A stretch of 64,000 nucleotides of DNA from Ruegeria lacuscaerulensis. GTDB taxonomy: Bacteria; Pseudomonadota; Alphaproteobacteria; Rhodobacterales; Rhodobacteraceae. The DNA is taken from positions 62,001-126,000 of the forward strand of contig NZ_WQDY01000007.1 in assembly GCF_013033355.1 (NCBI RefSeq), given 5' to 3'. The translations under genes were made by a program, and so were the position numbers. Positions 34,380-44,567 of this stretch are shown here, in pieces; the stretch's first letter is position 1, and every line of letters starts with the position of its first letter. Below the pieces are notes generated by a model. That model did no database searches, was not told where the DNA came from, and saw nothing but the letters and a program-made list of their open reading frames with translations.

Positions 34380-34976
34380 TCAGCGATTGCCTGACCCGCT
34401 TCTGGTCCGGCGCGAGAAGAGGTTGTTATCCAGGTTCCTGCCCGTCTCAAGCGGCCCTAGCAAGACCGTAGTCTGGCTGCCTGCGTTGTCATGGATCACC
34501 CATTTGCGCAGCTCTACCGGATCGCCGGTAAACATCAGTTCGATCCGGCCCGAATCCGGGTTTTTGGGATCTTGCGCTGTCACGACCGTAGCCGTGCCAT
34601 CAAAGTCGTGCCCGACCACCATATTCGCCTGAGCCAAGTTCACGTTCCTCGCCAGAACCAATGACAGCGGTGTGCGCCGCAAGGGGTATTGCTCGGGTGG
34701 TTGATTGGACTTTGGGTCGAAAATCTGAACCGTCCCAGCCCGCGCCAGAACAACAGCGCTGTTAGGCGGGTCGTATTCGAACCGCATTTTGCCCGGCCGT
34801 TCAATCCACAGCTTACCGGTGCTGAGCGACCCGTCATCATTGACCTGAGTGAAGGTGGTCTGAACGGTTTTCAACTCGTTCAGATAGTTTGATATCTGCG
34901 ACAATGGCAGCTTGTCCGCGGCCCACGCGGCGGGTGCGGCCAATGTCAAAGCAAGGGCAAAAGCAATCTGTTTCAT
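34380..34976 (-). CDS. lolA: Outer-membrane lipoprotein carrier protein LolA
   Basis: This is a 198-residue periplasmic chaperone that ferries lipoproteins from LolCDE to the outer membrane. The signal peptide MKQIAFALALTLAAPAAWA is followed by YLNELKTVQTTFTQVNDDGS, RPGKMRFEYDPPN and the later WVIHDNAGSQTTVLL, all typical of LolA. It follows ftsK on the minus strand after 39 bases, an order often seen in Rhodobacteraceae. The N-terminal Met at 34976 is preceded by a purine-rich segment. Confidence 0.92.
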   Translation of the reverse strand: MKQIAFALALTLAAPAAWAADKLPLSQISNYLNELKTVQTTFTQVNDDGSLSTGKLWIERPGKMRFEYDPPNSAVVLARAGTVQIFDPKSNQPPEQYPLRRTPLSLVLARNVNLAQANMVVGHDFDGTATVVTAQDPKNPDSGRIELMFTGDPVELRKWVIHDNAGSQTTVLLGPLETGRNLDNNLFSRRTRSGSGNR

Positions 34977-35015
34977 AAGGCACAGATAGGCGCTTTGCCC
35001 TTGTTATTAAATATC

Positions 35016-37913
35016 CTATTGCTCGGGGATGAGGATTTCGCGCTTTCCGACATGATTGGCTGCGGAAACAACGCCTTCGTCCTCCATCTGCTCAACCAGT
35101 CGGGCGGCTTTGTTGTAACCGATGGCAAGTTTCCGCTGGATATACGAGGTCGAGCATTTGCGATCCTTGATCACAATCGCCACCGCCTGATCGTACAAAG
35201 CATCCTCGCCATTGGTGTTGCCACCGGTATTCAGGCCAAGAACTGCATCGATATTGTCGGCCTTTTCCTCGGCCGGGCCATCGACGACACCGCTCATGTA
35301 ATCGGGCGGGCCGAACTGTTTCAGGTGGTTGACGATTTCTTCGACCTCTTCGTCCGACACGAACGGGCCGTGGCAACGGGTGATTTTGGCCCCGCCAGCC
35401 ATATAGAGCATGTCGCCCTGCCCCAGCAGTTGCTCGGCGCCCATCTCGCCCAAAATGGTCCGGCTGTCGACTTTCGAGGTCACCTGGAACGAGATCCGGG
35501 TGGGGAAGTTTGCCTTGATCGTGCCGGTGATCACATCAACCGAAGGCCGCTGCGTCGCCATGATCAGGTGAATACCCGAGGCCCGCGCCATCTGCGCCAG
35601 ACGTTGAATACACGCCTCGATCTCTTTCCCCGCGACCATCATCAGGTCGGCCATCTCGTCGACGATAACGACGATATAGGGCATCGCCTCGGGCGCGAAT
35701 TCTTCGGTCTCGAAGGTGGGTTCTCCGGTCTCGTCGTCAAAACCGGTCTGGACCGTGCGGCTGAACATCTCGCCCTTGGCCAACGCATCCTTCACTCGAC
35801 CGTTGTAGCCCGCGATGTTGCGCACGCCCATTTTGGACATCTTGCGATAGCGGTCCTCCATCTCGCCCACGACCCATTTAAGGGCGACAACCGCCTTTTT
35901 TGGGTCGGTCACAACGGGCGACAGCAGATGCGGGATTCCATCATAAACAGACAATTCCAGCATCTTGGGGTCGATCATGATCAGGCGGCATTCATCAGGC
36001 GTCAACTTATAGAGCAGCGACAGGATCATCGTGTTGATCGCCACCGATTTACCGGACCCTGTGGTCCCTGCGATCAGCAGGTGGGGCATCTTGGCAAGGT
36101 TCGCCACGACCGACTCCCCTCCGATATCCTTACCCAAGGCCAACGGCAGCGCATGGTTGCCGTCGCCGAAATCACGGCTGGCAAGGATTTCACGCAGCAC
36201 CACCATCTCACGGTTCTCATTGGGCAGTTCGATGCCGATGACCGAGCGCCCCGGCAGAGTCGAAACCCGCGCCGACAGCGCCGACATCGAGCGTGCGATA
36301 TCGTCGGCCAAACCGATCACACGACTGGCTTTCAGACCGGGTGCGGGCTCTAGTTCGTACATAGTAACAACCGGACCCGGGCGAACGCTGACGATCTCCC
36401 CCTTGACGCCATAGTCATCCAGAACGTTTTCCAGCATCCGGGCGTTTTCCTCCAACGCCTCATCGCTGAGGTGATGGCGCTGAATGCTGGCGGGGTTGGC
36501 CAGCAGGCCCAAAGGCGGCAATTCGAAATCGGAATGCTTGTCCTCGAACGACAGCGCAGGTTGCGCTTCGGCCTGCGCGCGGCGCGAAGGCTGCGGCGCG
36601 CGACGCACAGGTTGCGCGACAACCGGTTTGCGCGGTTCAGCCACCGGGATTTTCATCGCCGGGCGCGACTCAGGGGCGGGCTCGGGTTCAACCATCGGCT
36701 CATCCTCGAACACGGCCTCATCATAGTCCGGCTCGGGCGCAAAATCCTGATGCAGAGGTTCCTGCCACTCGGTTGGTTCTGCCGTCAGCATCGGCTCGGG
36801 TGGCAAACCAGTCGAGGTCATCGGCGGTTCCGGCGGCAATTCGCCCGCACCAGAGTTCAGGATCAACGGATCAGGCCCACGCCCCCGCCCTTTAGTCAGC
36901 GGCAGGTTCGGGTCATGTTCGGGCGTCATCTCACCCGCGGCGACCTTACGGTTGCGCACAGCGGCGGAAATCTTGGACCGGATGCGGTCTTCGCCCGGCA
37001 TCTCTTCAAAATCGGCGATAGGCTCGCGGTCAATCAATTCAGGCTCGGGCATGGGATCCGGGCGGCGGATCAGATCGGGGATACGCGACAGCAAGCCCGA
37101 TTTCACGGGCTCGGGCGCAGTCAGCGGAGGCTCTTCGAACAGCGGATCGGCGTAAGCCAAGTCATCGTCGAACACGGCTTCGGCGGCTTCGACACGCGCG
37201 GCTTTGCGCTCATCCCATTGCGCGCGGCGGTCACGAGCCGCCTGCGCGGTTGCCGACGCACTGCGGCCCAGCAGGTTCATCAGCGTGTCGTAAGACATCA
37301 CCAAGCCCAGCAAAAAAGCCCGGAAGCCTTTGCGCACATCGTCCTTCGTAAAGCCCAAGACGAAAATGCCCAGCGCCAGCATCCCGAGCGCCATGGCCAG
37401 CGACATCAGCTTGACCACGAAATGCGATGCGACCGGCAACAGGGTTAGCAACGCGCCCATGACAGTGTCGCCAAACAGCCCTCCAAGGCCGAAACTATGG
37501 GTCGAACGCCAAGCCTCATCGGGCACCAAGGTCGCTGCATAGACCGAGACGACGGCAATCCAGATCGGCGCAAAGATCAACCGGGCAATCGCGCGATCCT
37601 CGCCAAAATGTCCCGCAAATCGCACGCCCCAGCCGATCAGAACCAAGGCAATGCTCCAGCTGCCCCAGCCCACGATCATGAACAAGGGCGCCGCGATAGA
37701 CGCACCAATACGCCCCATCCAGTTCTGCACCGGCGCATCGGTCGAGACCATCCAGTTCGGATCATCCGGCGTGTAGGACCAGATCATAGCAGCAGCTGCC
37801 AGCCCCAGCAGGATCAAGGCAATCCCAATCAACTCCTTGCTGCGCCGCTCAATGGCGGCTTGCGTTGTACTGTCCAGCAATGGATCGCGGTTGCGCGCGT
37901 TCAATGATGCCAT
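35016..37913 (-). CDS. ftsK: DNA translocase FtsK
   Basis: This 965-residue septal ATPase pumps DNA during chromosome segregation and activates XerCD at dif. Four N-terminal membrane helices occupy about residues 30-190. A Pro- and Glu-rich linker of about 270 residues follows. The motor domain has Walker [14 protein letters not shown] and Walker [12 protein letters not shown], and the C-terminal gamma winged helix ([22 protein letters not shown]) reads KOPS-like sites. The ATG at 37913 has GAGGTACGAGGGC upstream; a GTG six codons earlier is less likely. It begins 14 bases after the aminotransferase gene. Confidence 0.95.
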   Translation of the reverse strand: MASLNARNRDPLLDSTTQAAIERRSKELIGIALILLGLAAAAMIWSYTPDDPNWMVSTDAPVQNWMGRIGASIAAPLFMIVGWGSWSIALVLIGWGVRFAGHFGEDRAIARLIFAPIWIAVVSVYAATLVPDEAWRSTHSFGLGGLFGDTVMGALLTLLPVASHFVVKLMSLAMALGMLALGIFVLGFTKDDVRKGFRAFLLGLVMSYDTLMNLLGRSASATAQAARDRRAQWDERKAARVEAAEAVFDDDLAYADPLFEEPPLTAPEPVKSGLLSRIPDLIRRPDPMPEPELIDREPIADFEEMPGEDRIRSKISAAVRNRKVAAGEMTPEHDPNLPLTKGRGRGPDPLILNSGAGELPPEPPMTSTGLPPEPMLTAEPTEWQEPLHQDFAPEPDYDEAVFEDEPMVEPEPAPESRPAMKIPVAEPRKPVVAQPVRRAPQPSRRAQAEAQPALSFEDKHSDFELPPLGLLANPASIQRHHLSDEALEENARMLENVLDDYGVKGEIVSVRPGPVVTMYELEPAPGLKASRVIGLADDIARSMSALSARVSTLPGRSVIGIELPNENREMVVLREILASRDFGDGNHALPLALGKDIGGESVVANLAKMPHLLIAGTTGSGKSVAINTMILSLLYKLTPDECRLIMIDPKMLELSVYDGIPHLLSPVVTDPKKAVVALKWVVGEMEDRYRKMSKMGVRNIAGYNGRVKDALAKGEMFSRTVQTGFDDETGEPTFETEEFAPEAMPYIVVIVDEMADLMMVAGKEIEACIQRLAQMARASGIHLIMATQRPSVDVITGTIKANFPTRISFQVTSKVDSRTILGEMGAEQLLGQGDMLYMAGGAKITRCHGPFVSDEEVEEIVNHLKQFGPPDYMSGVVDGPAEEKADNIDAVLGLNTGGNTNGEDALYDQAVAIVIKDRKCSTSYIQRKLAIGYNKAARLVEQMEDEGVVSAANHVGKREILIPEQ

Positions 37914-37927
37914 TTTGCCCTCGTACC

Positions 37928-39109
37928 TCACGAATAGATGCAGTCGCGGAGCGTAATCAGCCCCTGCTGCAACTCTGTTTTTGGAGCCACAAGCGCGGCC
38001 CGAATAAAATGCTCGCCCGGGTTTTGTCCCGGATCGCCTTGGGAAAGATATGCGCCTGGCAGAACCCGAAGCCCGGTTTCACGCCAGAGCTTCAATGCGG
38101 TCTCTTCGCCGTTATCGACCGGTAGCCACAGGAAAAACCCAGCCTCGGGTGACATATAGCCTTGCACACCTGCAAACACGTCATCCGCGATGGCGTATTT
38201 TTCCTGATAAAGCGCGCGGTTCTGGATGACATGCTCCTCGTCCGCCCAAACACGTGCGGCGGCGGCCTGCAACGGCAAAGGCAGTGGCGATCCGGCATAG
38301 TTGCGCAGCTGTTTGACCCGTTTGATCGTATCCGGCCCGCCCGCAATCAGACCCGAGCGCAGCCCAGCCAGGTTCGACCGCTTCGAGAGTGAGTTGAACA
38401 GCACCACACGTTCAGGGTCTGCGCCCATCTCTTGCGCGACGGTCAGTGCGCCGACCGGTGCCTCGTCACGGTAGATCTCGGAATAGCATTCATCCGCGAA
38501 GATGCGGAAATCGTACTTTTCCGCCAACCCGATCAGTTCGGCCCAATAGTCGCGTGAGGCCACAGCGCCCTGAGGGTTGGCGGGTGAACAGATATAGGCC
38601 GCGACGGTGCGGTTTAGCACATCCTCGGGCAGGCCTGCATAATCGGGAAGGTGTCCAGTGGCAGCAGTGGCCGATACAAAAACAGGGTCCGCCGCGACCG
38701 AGATCGAGGCCACCATATAGACCTGATAGAACGGGTTCGGGCACAGGATGACCGGCTTCTGGCCATTCTTTTCCTCGGGGCACAACGCCATGGCGGCGTT
38801 ATACAGCCCCTCGCGCGTGCCATTCAGGGCCATCACGTTGGTGTCGGGGTCCATCGTCACGCCATAGCGGCGCGCGATCCAGTCGGTGATCGCGCCACGC
38901 AGCTCGGGTGAGCCTTCGTTGGGCGGATAACCTTGAAACCCTGCGGCATTCTCAGAGATGACATCCGTCACCCAGGCCGGGAAATCGTGCATCGGCGCGC
39001 CGATAGTCATGTGAATCACATCGCCGCCCGGTTGATGGTGGTCCAACAGGGTGCGCAGACGCGGGAAAGCGTATTCCGGTAGGTTCGAAAACCGCTCGGG
39101 GAAATTCAT
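37928..39109 (-). CDS. PLP-dependent class I/II aminotransferase
   Basis: This 393-residue fold-type I aminotransferase has the PLP-Lys in [16 protein letters not shown] near residue 240, NPQGAVAS with the conserved Asn, and [12 protein letters not shown] with the cofactor Asp. It resembles succinyldiaminopimelate and aspartate-type aminotransferases annotated next to ftsK in related genomes, so a DapC-like role is possible but unproven. The ATG at 39109 gives [15 protein letters not shown], a normal family N-terminus; the frame runs 26 codons further upstream without family similarity. It leads the ftsK-lolA run. Confidence 0.88.
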   Translation of the reverse strand: MNFPERFSNLPEYAFPRLRTLLDHHQPGGDVIHMTIGAPMHDFPAWVTDVISENAAGFQGYPPNEGSPELRGAITDWIARRYGVTMDPDTNVMALNGTREGLYNAAMALCPEEKNGQKPVILCPNPFYQVYMVASISVAADPVFVSATAATGHLPDYAGLPEDVLNRTVAAYICSPANPQGAVASRDYWAELIGLAEKYDFRIFADECYSEIYRDEAPVGALTVAQEMGADPERVVLFNSLSKRSNLAGLRSGLIAGGPDTIKRVKQLRNYAGSPLPLPLQAAAARVWADEEHVIQNRALYQEKYAIADDVFAGVQGYMSPEAGFFLWLPVDNGEETALKLWRETGLRVLPGAYLSQGDPGQNPGEHFIRAALVAPKTELQQGLITLRDCIYS

Positions 39110-39216
39110 ATCTACTGCCTCAAGTTCGGGATCATAGCGCCCCGTTTTCAGGCAGGTTACAGGCCGCACCCCGTTTCGTCCAGCCAAAGTGATGGCGAAT
39201 CAGGGGATTGTGGCAT

Positions 39217-40545
39217 TCAGGCCAATGCCGCCTCGGCCGCCGATCCGATCCGTAGCAGAGCCTCCTCGGACCCAGGATAGCCCATCATCATCACCCCGCA
39301 GCCCGGTGTTCCTGTCGGTAAGGTCAGCGCGGCCAGACCCATCAGGTTGCCGATCCGCGTGTTGCGCAAAGCAAGCAGGTTTTCAGTGACGTAATAGTCG
39401 TGATCGGTCAGCAACCGATCCAGATTAGGCGGTAGAATCGGAGCAGTCGGTGCCAGAACAGCATCAAACCCGGATGTGGCCGCATCCCAGGCAGCGCGAG
39501 AGGCCTTCAGCTTGGACCACGCCGCGATGTAATCCGCACCCGAGACATTCTTGCCCGTGCGGAACCGTTCGAGGATTTCTGGATACATCGCGTCCGGGTT
39601 GGCTTCGATCACATCGCGCCACAGGCCATAGGCCTCGGTCGTGTAAAGCACACCGGACAGCGCCATCGCATCCGCCAGTTCGGGCACTTCCAGCGGTACG
39701 ATCTCGGCCCCGGCATCGCGCAGACGCTCCAGCGCGCTGTCATAAGCGACGCGAGGAGTGTCGCGCAGGTTATCCTTGGCGATATTTTGCAGATCGGCAA
39801 AGCGGCGGCCTTTCAGGCTGGCCCCACGCAGATCGGCGGGTGTGCCGCCTTCCAACAGGGCCAGCATATGCGCCGCGTCCTCAACCGACCGGGCCAGCGG
39901 GCCCACAGTGTCGAAGCGCAGGCACAGCGGCACCGTGCCTTCAAGGCTGACCCGCCCAGCAGTTGTTTTCAGACCCACCAGATTGTTCCATGCGGACGGA
40001 ATACGCACCGAGCCTCCGGTGTCGGACCCTATCCCACAAGCCGCCAAGCCCCAAGCGACCGAGGCCGCCGCGCCCGAGGATGACCCGCCCGGCACGGCAT
40101 CCACATCATCAATGCAGGGCGGCGTGTCGGTGATGGGATTCAGACCAAGGCCCGAGAAGGCCAGCTCGCTCATATGGGTTTTGCCCAGACAGACCGTGCC
40201 CATGGCCGTGGCGTTGCGCACGACAACCGCGTCCGCCTGCGGCACCCGGCCTTTCAGCAGGGCCGATCCGGCCTCGGTCCCGGTGCCCGCGGTATCGAAC
40301 AGGTCTTTCCAGCTGATCGGAACCCCGTCCAGCAGTGACCGGCGCAGACCCAGCGCAGCGCGATCCTGCGCGGCTTTGGCCTCGGCCCGGGCGCGGTCGT
40401 GGGTGACGCGCGCATAGATGCGGTCGCGGTAGGGATGGGCGTCGATGGCGGTCAGATAGGTCTCGGTCAGCTCGACCGGGTCAATCTGGCCCATGCCGAT
40501 CCCCCGCCCCAGATCACACGCCGTCATGGTCAACCAGTCCTGCAT
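39217..40545 (-). CDS. Amidase (amidase signature family)
   Basis: This 442-residue amidase carries the Ser-cisSer-Lys machinery. Lys lies in DGVPISWKDLFDTAG, the two Ser residues in GGSSSGAAASV and GSDTGGSVRIPSAWN. It hydrolyses a carbon-nitrogen amide bond; the substrate is not predictable and GatA is unlikely because no gatB or gatC is nearby. The ATG at 40545 has GGGG upstream and gives MQDWLTMTACDLGRGI. The divergent UbiH-like gene starts 88 bases away. Confidence 0.9.
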   Translation of the reverse strand: MQDWLTMTACDLGRGIGMGQIDPVELTETYLTAIDAHPYRDRIYARVTHDRARAEAKAAQDRAALGLRRSLLDGVPISWKDLFDTAGTGTEAGSALLKGRVPQADAVVVRNATAMGTVCLGKTHMSELAFSGLGLNPITDTPPCIDDVDAVPGGSSSGAAASVAWGLAACGIGSDTGGSVRIPSAWNNLVGLKTTAGRVSLEGTVPLCLRFDTVGPLARSVEDAAHMLALLEGGTPADLRGASLKGRRFADLQNIAKDNLRDTPRVAYDSALERLRDAGAEIVPLEVPELADAMALSGVLYTTEAYGLWRDVIEANPDAMYPEILERFRTGKNVSGADYIAAWSKLKASRAAWDAATSGFDAVLAPTAPILPPNLDRLLTDHDYYVTENLLALRNTRIGNLMGLAALTLPTGTPGCGVMMMGYPGSEEALLRIGSAAEAALA

Positions 40546-40633
40546 CCCTGCCCCCTTGGAAAATTCTGCTGACGGGACGGTAGCGACAGGACCGCACATG
40601 GACAATCCCGAAAGGGGGCGCATATTGCGGGGC

Positions 40634-41860
40634 ATGGAACACAAGACCGATATCCTGATCGTAGGCGGCGGCCTGAATGGCCCGGCTTTGGCTTTGGCGC
40701 TGGCACAGACGGGGCATTCCGTCACCGTCATCGACAGTTTGGCCCAAAAAGTCCGCAAGAACGCGGCGTTTGACGGACGTGCCTATGCACTGGCGCTGGC
40801 CTCGCAACGGCTGCTGGATGCAGTGGGTGTGTGGGGCAAGGTCGCCGATCACGCCCAGCCCATGCTGGAGATCAAGGTCACGGATGGACATGCGGGCGCG
40901 GGCCCCTCTCCGTTCTTCATGCATTTCGACCATGCCGAGATCGAAGAGGGCCCGATGGGCTTTATGGTCGAAGACCGCCACCTGCGCCGCGCCTTTCTGG
41001 ACGCCATGGCCGAGGAGACCCGGATCACGCAGATCAACGGACGCACGGTTGTCGCGCAAGAGGCTGACGCGACCGGTGTGACCCTGACACTGGATGATGG
41101 CGCGACCGTTTCGGGTGGGCTGCTGGTGGGCTGCGATGGCCGCCGCAGCGGCACCGCCGCGCGCGCAGGGATCAAGCGGACGGGGTGGGATTACGGCCAA
41201 ACCGCGCTGGTCTGTGCGATTGAACATGACCTGCCCCATCACGGTATCGCGCATCAGTTCTTCATGCCGCCCGGCCCTCTGGCGATCCTGCCACTGACCG
41301 GCAATCGCAGCTCGATCGTCTGGAGCGAAAGGACCGAGGCTGCCGAGCGCATCAATGCGCTGCCCCAGGCCGATTATCTGCAAGTCCTGCGCCCCCGGTT
41401 CGGCGATTTTCTGGGCGACATTCGTATCGCCGGAGACCGGTTCACCTATCCGCTGAACCTGACCATCGCCAATTCCTTTATCGGTGACCGCATGGCTCTG
41501 GTCGGGGATGCCGCCCACGGGATGCACCCGATTGCAGGCCAAGGGCTGAACGCCGGTTTGCGCGATGTGGGCGCATTGGCCGAGGTTCTGACCTTGGCCG
41601 GACGACGCGGCGAGGATATCGGATCGGTGCTGGTGCTGGAGCGCTTTCAGGAATGGCGGAGGTTCGACACGGCCTCTCTGGCAATGGCGACGGATGTGTT
41701 CAACAAGCTGTTTTCCAACGATAATCCGCTGCTGCGGATGGGCCGCGATATCGGGATGGGGATCGTCGGATCGCTGCCAGGCCTACGGCGCGGCTTTGTG
41801 CGCGAGGCCGCAGGGTTGACCGGAGACCTGCCCAAACTGCTGCAAGGCCGCGCGATCTAG
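40634..41860 (+). CDS. UbiH/UbiF-family FAD-dependent hydroxylase
   Basis: This 408-residue flavin monooxygenase of the ubiquinone-biosynthesis hydroxylase group has an N-terminal [18 protein letters not shown] fold, a GCDGRRS motif in the middle and the [16 protein letters not shown] signature near residue 285. It hydroxylates a ring position of the ubiquinone precursor. Which position (UbiH, UbiF, UbiL or UbiM type) cannot be decided from sequence alone. The ATG at 40634 follows GCGGGG. Its final four bases overlap the end of the convergent Trm112-like gene. Confidence 0.9.
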   Translation: MEHKTDILIVGGGLNGPALALALAQTGHSVTVIDSLAQKVRKNAAFDGRAYALALASQRLLDAVGVWGKVADHAQPMLEIKVTDGHAGAGPSPFFMHFDHAEIEEGPMGFMVEDRHLRRAFLDAMAEETRITQINGRTVVAQEADATGVTLTLDDGATVSGGLLVGCDGRRSGTAARAGIKRTGWDYGQTALVCAIEHDLPHHGIAHQFFMPPGPLAILPLTGNRSSIVWSERTEAAERINALPQADYLQVLRPRFGDFLGDIRIAGDRFTYPLNLTIANSFIGDRMALVGDAAHGMHPIAGQGLNAGLRDVGALAEVLTLAGRRGEDIGSVLVLERFQEWRRFDTASLAMATDVFNKLFSNDNPLLRMGRDIGMGIVGSLPGLRRGFVREAAGLTGDLPKLLQGRAI

Positions 41861-42036
41861 TCCAGCTCGCGCGCCTCATCGACCAGCATAACAGGAATGC
41901 CATTGCGGATCGGAAACGCCAGCCCGGCGGCTTTCGACACCAACTCTTGCTTGTCCGCGTCATAATGCAGGGTCGTGTGGGTCTGCGGACAGATCAGCGC
42001 CTCAAGCATGTGGCGGTCAAACGCGTGTACAGTCAT
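41857..42036 (-). CDS. Trm112-family small protein
   Basis: This 59-codon gene reads [18 protein letters not shown] at the start and [19 protein letters not shown] at the end. [19 protein letters not shown] is the standard Trm112/YcaR signature. Related proteins use four cysteines to hold zinc. Here only the first remains (CPQT instead of CPxC, and SKAAG in place of the second pair). In archaea and eukaryotes Trm112 activates methyltransferases; the bacterial role is unknown. Its ATG overlaps the stop of the Lon-N gene (42033-42036), so it is the last gene of a CnoX-LonN-Trm112 operon. Confidence 0.85.
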   Translation of the reverse strand: MTVHAFDRHMLEALICPQTHTTLHYDADKQELVSKAAGLAFPIRNGIPVMLVDEARELD

Positions 42037-42674
42037 TGTAAGTGGTCCTCGTTCGATCCGCCGCGCATCGCAAATTCGATCAATGTTACCAAGGTCTCGC
42101 GGCGGGTGCGCAAACAGGGTGCCTCAAGTAGCGCCTGTTTTTCTTCGGGGTCGAAATCCAGCAACATCGACAGCGAATTCACCAGCAGCTCATCATCCGC
42201 ATCTTTCAACGTGTCCCAATCCGTCGATAGGTTTTGCGACGAAAAGAACTTTTCCAACAGGTTCAGGAAACGCGGACGATTGAACCCGTCATCCTGTTCG
42301 GTTTTACCCAGATCGCGGTCGAACCCCTCCCACGACACGGCACAGCGGCGATAGGGGGTGAAAGCGTCCAACTCTGACCGGATTCGGAACCTCGAGACTC
42401 CGGACAGCGTGATCAGATAGCGCCCATCCTCGGTCTCGGAAAACTGCGTCACTCGGCCTGCGCAGCCGATCTGGTGAAGACGCGCGTCGTCGCTGGCAGA
42501 CGGGTTGGGTTGCACCATCCCGATCAATCGTTCCGGTGTTTTCAACGCATCATCCATCATCTGCAGATAGCGCGGCTCGAAGATATGCAGCGGCAGGCGC
42601 GCGCGGGGCAGCAGCAGCGCCCCGGGCAGAGGGAATACGGAAACCGTTTCCGGCAGGTCGGCGGGATGCATCAT
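42033..42674 (-). CDS. Lon N-terminal (LON substrate-binding) domain protein
   Basis: This 213-residue protein consists of a stand-alone Lon substrate-binding domain (PF02190-like) without the ATPase or protease domains. [24 protein letters not shown] near the N-terminus is the family signature, and GMVQPN with GCAGRVTQF follow. Its job is unknown. It may bind unfolded or specific substrates, and it sits between a thioredoxin-like holdase gene (27 bases upstream) and the Trm112-like gene (four-base overlap). This co-occurrence hints at protein quality control. Confidence 0.9.
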   Translation of the reverse strand: MMHPADLPETVSVFPLPGALLLPRARLPLHIFEPRYLQMMDDALKTPERLIGMVQPNPSASDDARLHQIGCAGRVTQFSETEDGRYLITLSGVSRFRIRSELDAFTPYRRCAVSWEGFDRDLGKTEQDDGFNRPRFLNLLEKFFSSQNLSTDWDTLKDADDELLVNSLSMLLDFDPEEKQALLEAPCLRTRRETLVTLIEFAMRGGSNEDHLQ

Positions 42675-42701
42675 GTACCCGAGTGTAGCTCTGATCGGAA
42701 A

Positions 42702-43619
42702 TTAGGCAAATATCATCGAGCTGAGCTTACGCCGCCCGTTCAGAACAATCGGATCATTGGGCTTGAGCGCATCAAAGATCGTGAAGAGCTGCGCCTTGGC
42801 CGCGCCTTCATTCCATTCGCGATCGCGACGGAACAGGTCCAGCAATTGCGCGACGGCCTCTTCCACATCGCCGTTCGCGTGCAGCGCCTGCGCCAGATCG
42901 AACCGGGCCTGATGGTTGTCGGGGTCGGCCTCAACCGCCGCCTTCAGCTCGGCCACGGGGCCGGCATCGGCAGCTTGTTTGGCCAGTTCCAACTGCGCAT
43001 GGGCAGCTTCCAATTCGGGCGCGTTGGATATCTCGGCCGGGGCGCCGTTCAGGATCGCTTCGGCCTGCTCCAGATCATCCGCCGCAATATGGGCGCGCAC
43101 CAGCCCGCCATAGGCACCGGCGTGGTTGGGGTCTTCGCCCAGAATGGCGGCAAAGGTCTGGGCGGCATCCGTGGCCGCGCCCTCGACCAGCATTTCCTCG
43201 GCTGCGGAGACGGCTTCGTCCAACTGTCCACCGGGGCTTTCGCCACCCGCCGCTTCGATCACGCGGTCGATGAACGCTTTGATCTCGGATCCCGGCAGCG
43301 CGCCCTGAAAACCATCAACAGGCTGGCCCTTGTGAAACGCATAGACGGTCGGGATCGACTGAATGCGCAACTGGCCTGCGATCATCTGCGCCTCGTCGAC
43401 ATTGATCTTGACCATCTTGACCGCGCCCTTGGCGGCGGTGACGGCCTCTTCCAGCATCGGGCCCAAGGTTTTGCAGGGGCCGCACCACGGAGCCCAGAAG
43501 TCGACAATGACCGGCACGTCTTGCGAGGCTTCGACGACGTCGGCCATAAACGTGGCCTCGGACCCGTCCTTGATCAGGTCAGTGGCGGCAGGGCCGGTGG
43601 CAGTGTTCAGAAGGTCCAT
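42702..43619 (-). CDS. cnoX: CnoX/YbbN-type thioredoxin with TPR-like tail
   Basis: This is a 305-residue protein. A thioredoxin domain covers about residues 15-125 with the redox pair Cys46-Cys49 in APWCGPCK. A TPR-like helical region covers 135-300, as in the E. coli chaperedoxin CnoX. In Caulobacter the homologue also keeps the WCGPC motif and holds proteins for GroEL and DnaK under oxidative stress. The ATG at 43619 was chosen over a start seven codons earlier because it fits the family. Lon-N and Trm112 genes follow. Confidence 0.9.
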   Translation of the reverse strand: MDLLNTATGPAATDLIKDGSEATFMADVVEASQDVPVIVDFWAPWCGPCKTLGPMLEEAVTAAKGAVKMVKINVDEAQMIAGQLRIQSIPTVYAFHKGQPVDGFQGALPGSEIKAFIDRVIEAAGGESPGGQLDEAVSAAEEMLVEGAATDAAQTFAAILGEDPNHAGAYGGLVRAHIAADDLEQAEAILNGAPAEISNAPELEAAHAQLELAKQAADAGPVAELKAAVEADPDNHQARFDLAQALHANGDVEEAVAQLLDLFRRDREWNEGAAKAQLFTIFDALKPNDPIVLNGRRKLSSMIFA

Positions 43620-43695
43620 GGCGATACGTCTCCGGTTCAAACTTGCGCCTTATATGCAGCCGCGCGTCGCGGAAACCAAGGGCAGATTTGTGCTG

Positions 43696-44484
43696 TTATA
43701 GGTCGAAAGTGGCAAAAACCGGGGCGTGATCACTGGGTTTCTCCCACCCGCGGGCGTCGCGCAGGACCCGGCTGGAATGCCCCGCGTTCGAGATATCGGG
43801 TGTCGCCCAGACGTGATCCAAACGCCGCCCCTTACCCGCCGCATCCCAATCGCGCGCGCGGTAGGACCACCAGCTATAAAGCTGCCCTTCGGGGATATCC
43901 TGACGGGTGACATCAACCCAACCACCTGCATCCTGTGTCTCGGCCAGCGCCTCAACTTCGATCGGTGTATGCGAGACGACCTTGAGCAGTTGTTTGTGCG
44001 ACCAAACGTCATCTTCACGCGGGGCGATGTTCAGGTCGCCAACCAGAATGGATTTCTCGGGCTTCTCAGCGCGGAACCAGTCGCGCATGTCCGCGAGGTA
44101 ATCCAGCTTTTGCCCGAACTTCTCATTCACCTCGCGGTCGGGCACATCACCGCCCGCAGGAACATAAAAATTCTGGATGGTCACACCGTTTTCCAGCCGC
44201 GCGGCAATGTGGCGGGCATGGCCGAGACCGGCGAAGTCCTTGTCGCCCACCTCCTCCATCGGGATACGCGACAGGATAGCTACGCCGTTATAGCCCTTTT
44301 GTCCTCGCGCGACCATGTGGGTGTAGCCCAGTTCGGCGAACCCTTGGGTGGGGATTTTCTCGACGGGGGATTTACACTCTTGCAGGCACAGCACATCGGG
44401 AGCCTCTTCCTGCAGCAATTTCAGCACGATAGGCTCGCGCAGACGCACTGAATTGATATTCCAGGTGGCAAGAGTGAAAGTCAT
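43696..44484 (-). CDS. xth: Exodeoxyribonuclease III
   Basis: This 262-residue Mg-dependent AP endonuclease/exonuclease acts in base-excision repair. TLATWNINSVRLRE at the start, LCLQECKSP with the metal-binding Glu, VGDLNIAPREDDVW in the centre and RLDHVWATPD with SDHAPVFATF at the end mark the EEP superfamily and the ExoIII subfamily. Length is normal. The ATG at 44484 is preceded by a GGAATCC-type site; upstream codons would add 17 unrelated residues. It is transcribed in the same direction as cnoX. Confidence 0.94.
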   Translation of the reverse strand: MTFTLATWNINSVRLREPIVLKLLQEEAPDVLCLQECKSPVEKIPTQGFAELGYTHMVARGQKGYNGVAILSRIPMEEVGDKDFAGLGHARHIAARLENGVTIQNFYVPAGGDVPDREVNEKFGQKLDYLADMRDWFRAEKPEKSILVGDLNIAPREDDVWSHKQLLKVVSHTPIEVEALAETQDAGGWVDVTRQDIPEGQLYSWWSYRARDWDAAGKGRRLDHVWATPDISNAGHSSRVLRDARGWEKPSDHAPVFATFDL

Positions 44485-44567
44485 GGGGGATTCCTTTATC
44501 GCGGTTGCGCGCGACGTTAACGCGGTAGAAGACAAGGTGCCATCGGAAAAAGCAGCGCTTTCCCGGC

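Noticed and set aside
39217-40545. GatA subunit of the tRNA amidotransferase
   Set aside because: The amidase triad is shared, but no gatB or gatC gene lies nearby and the protein is shorter than a typical GatA of 480 or more residues.
44485-44567. Terminator between nitronate monooxygenase and xth genes
   Set aside because: GGAAA/TTTCC arms around 44546-44564 are short and T runs are poor, so I did not call a terminator.
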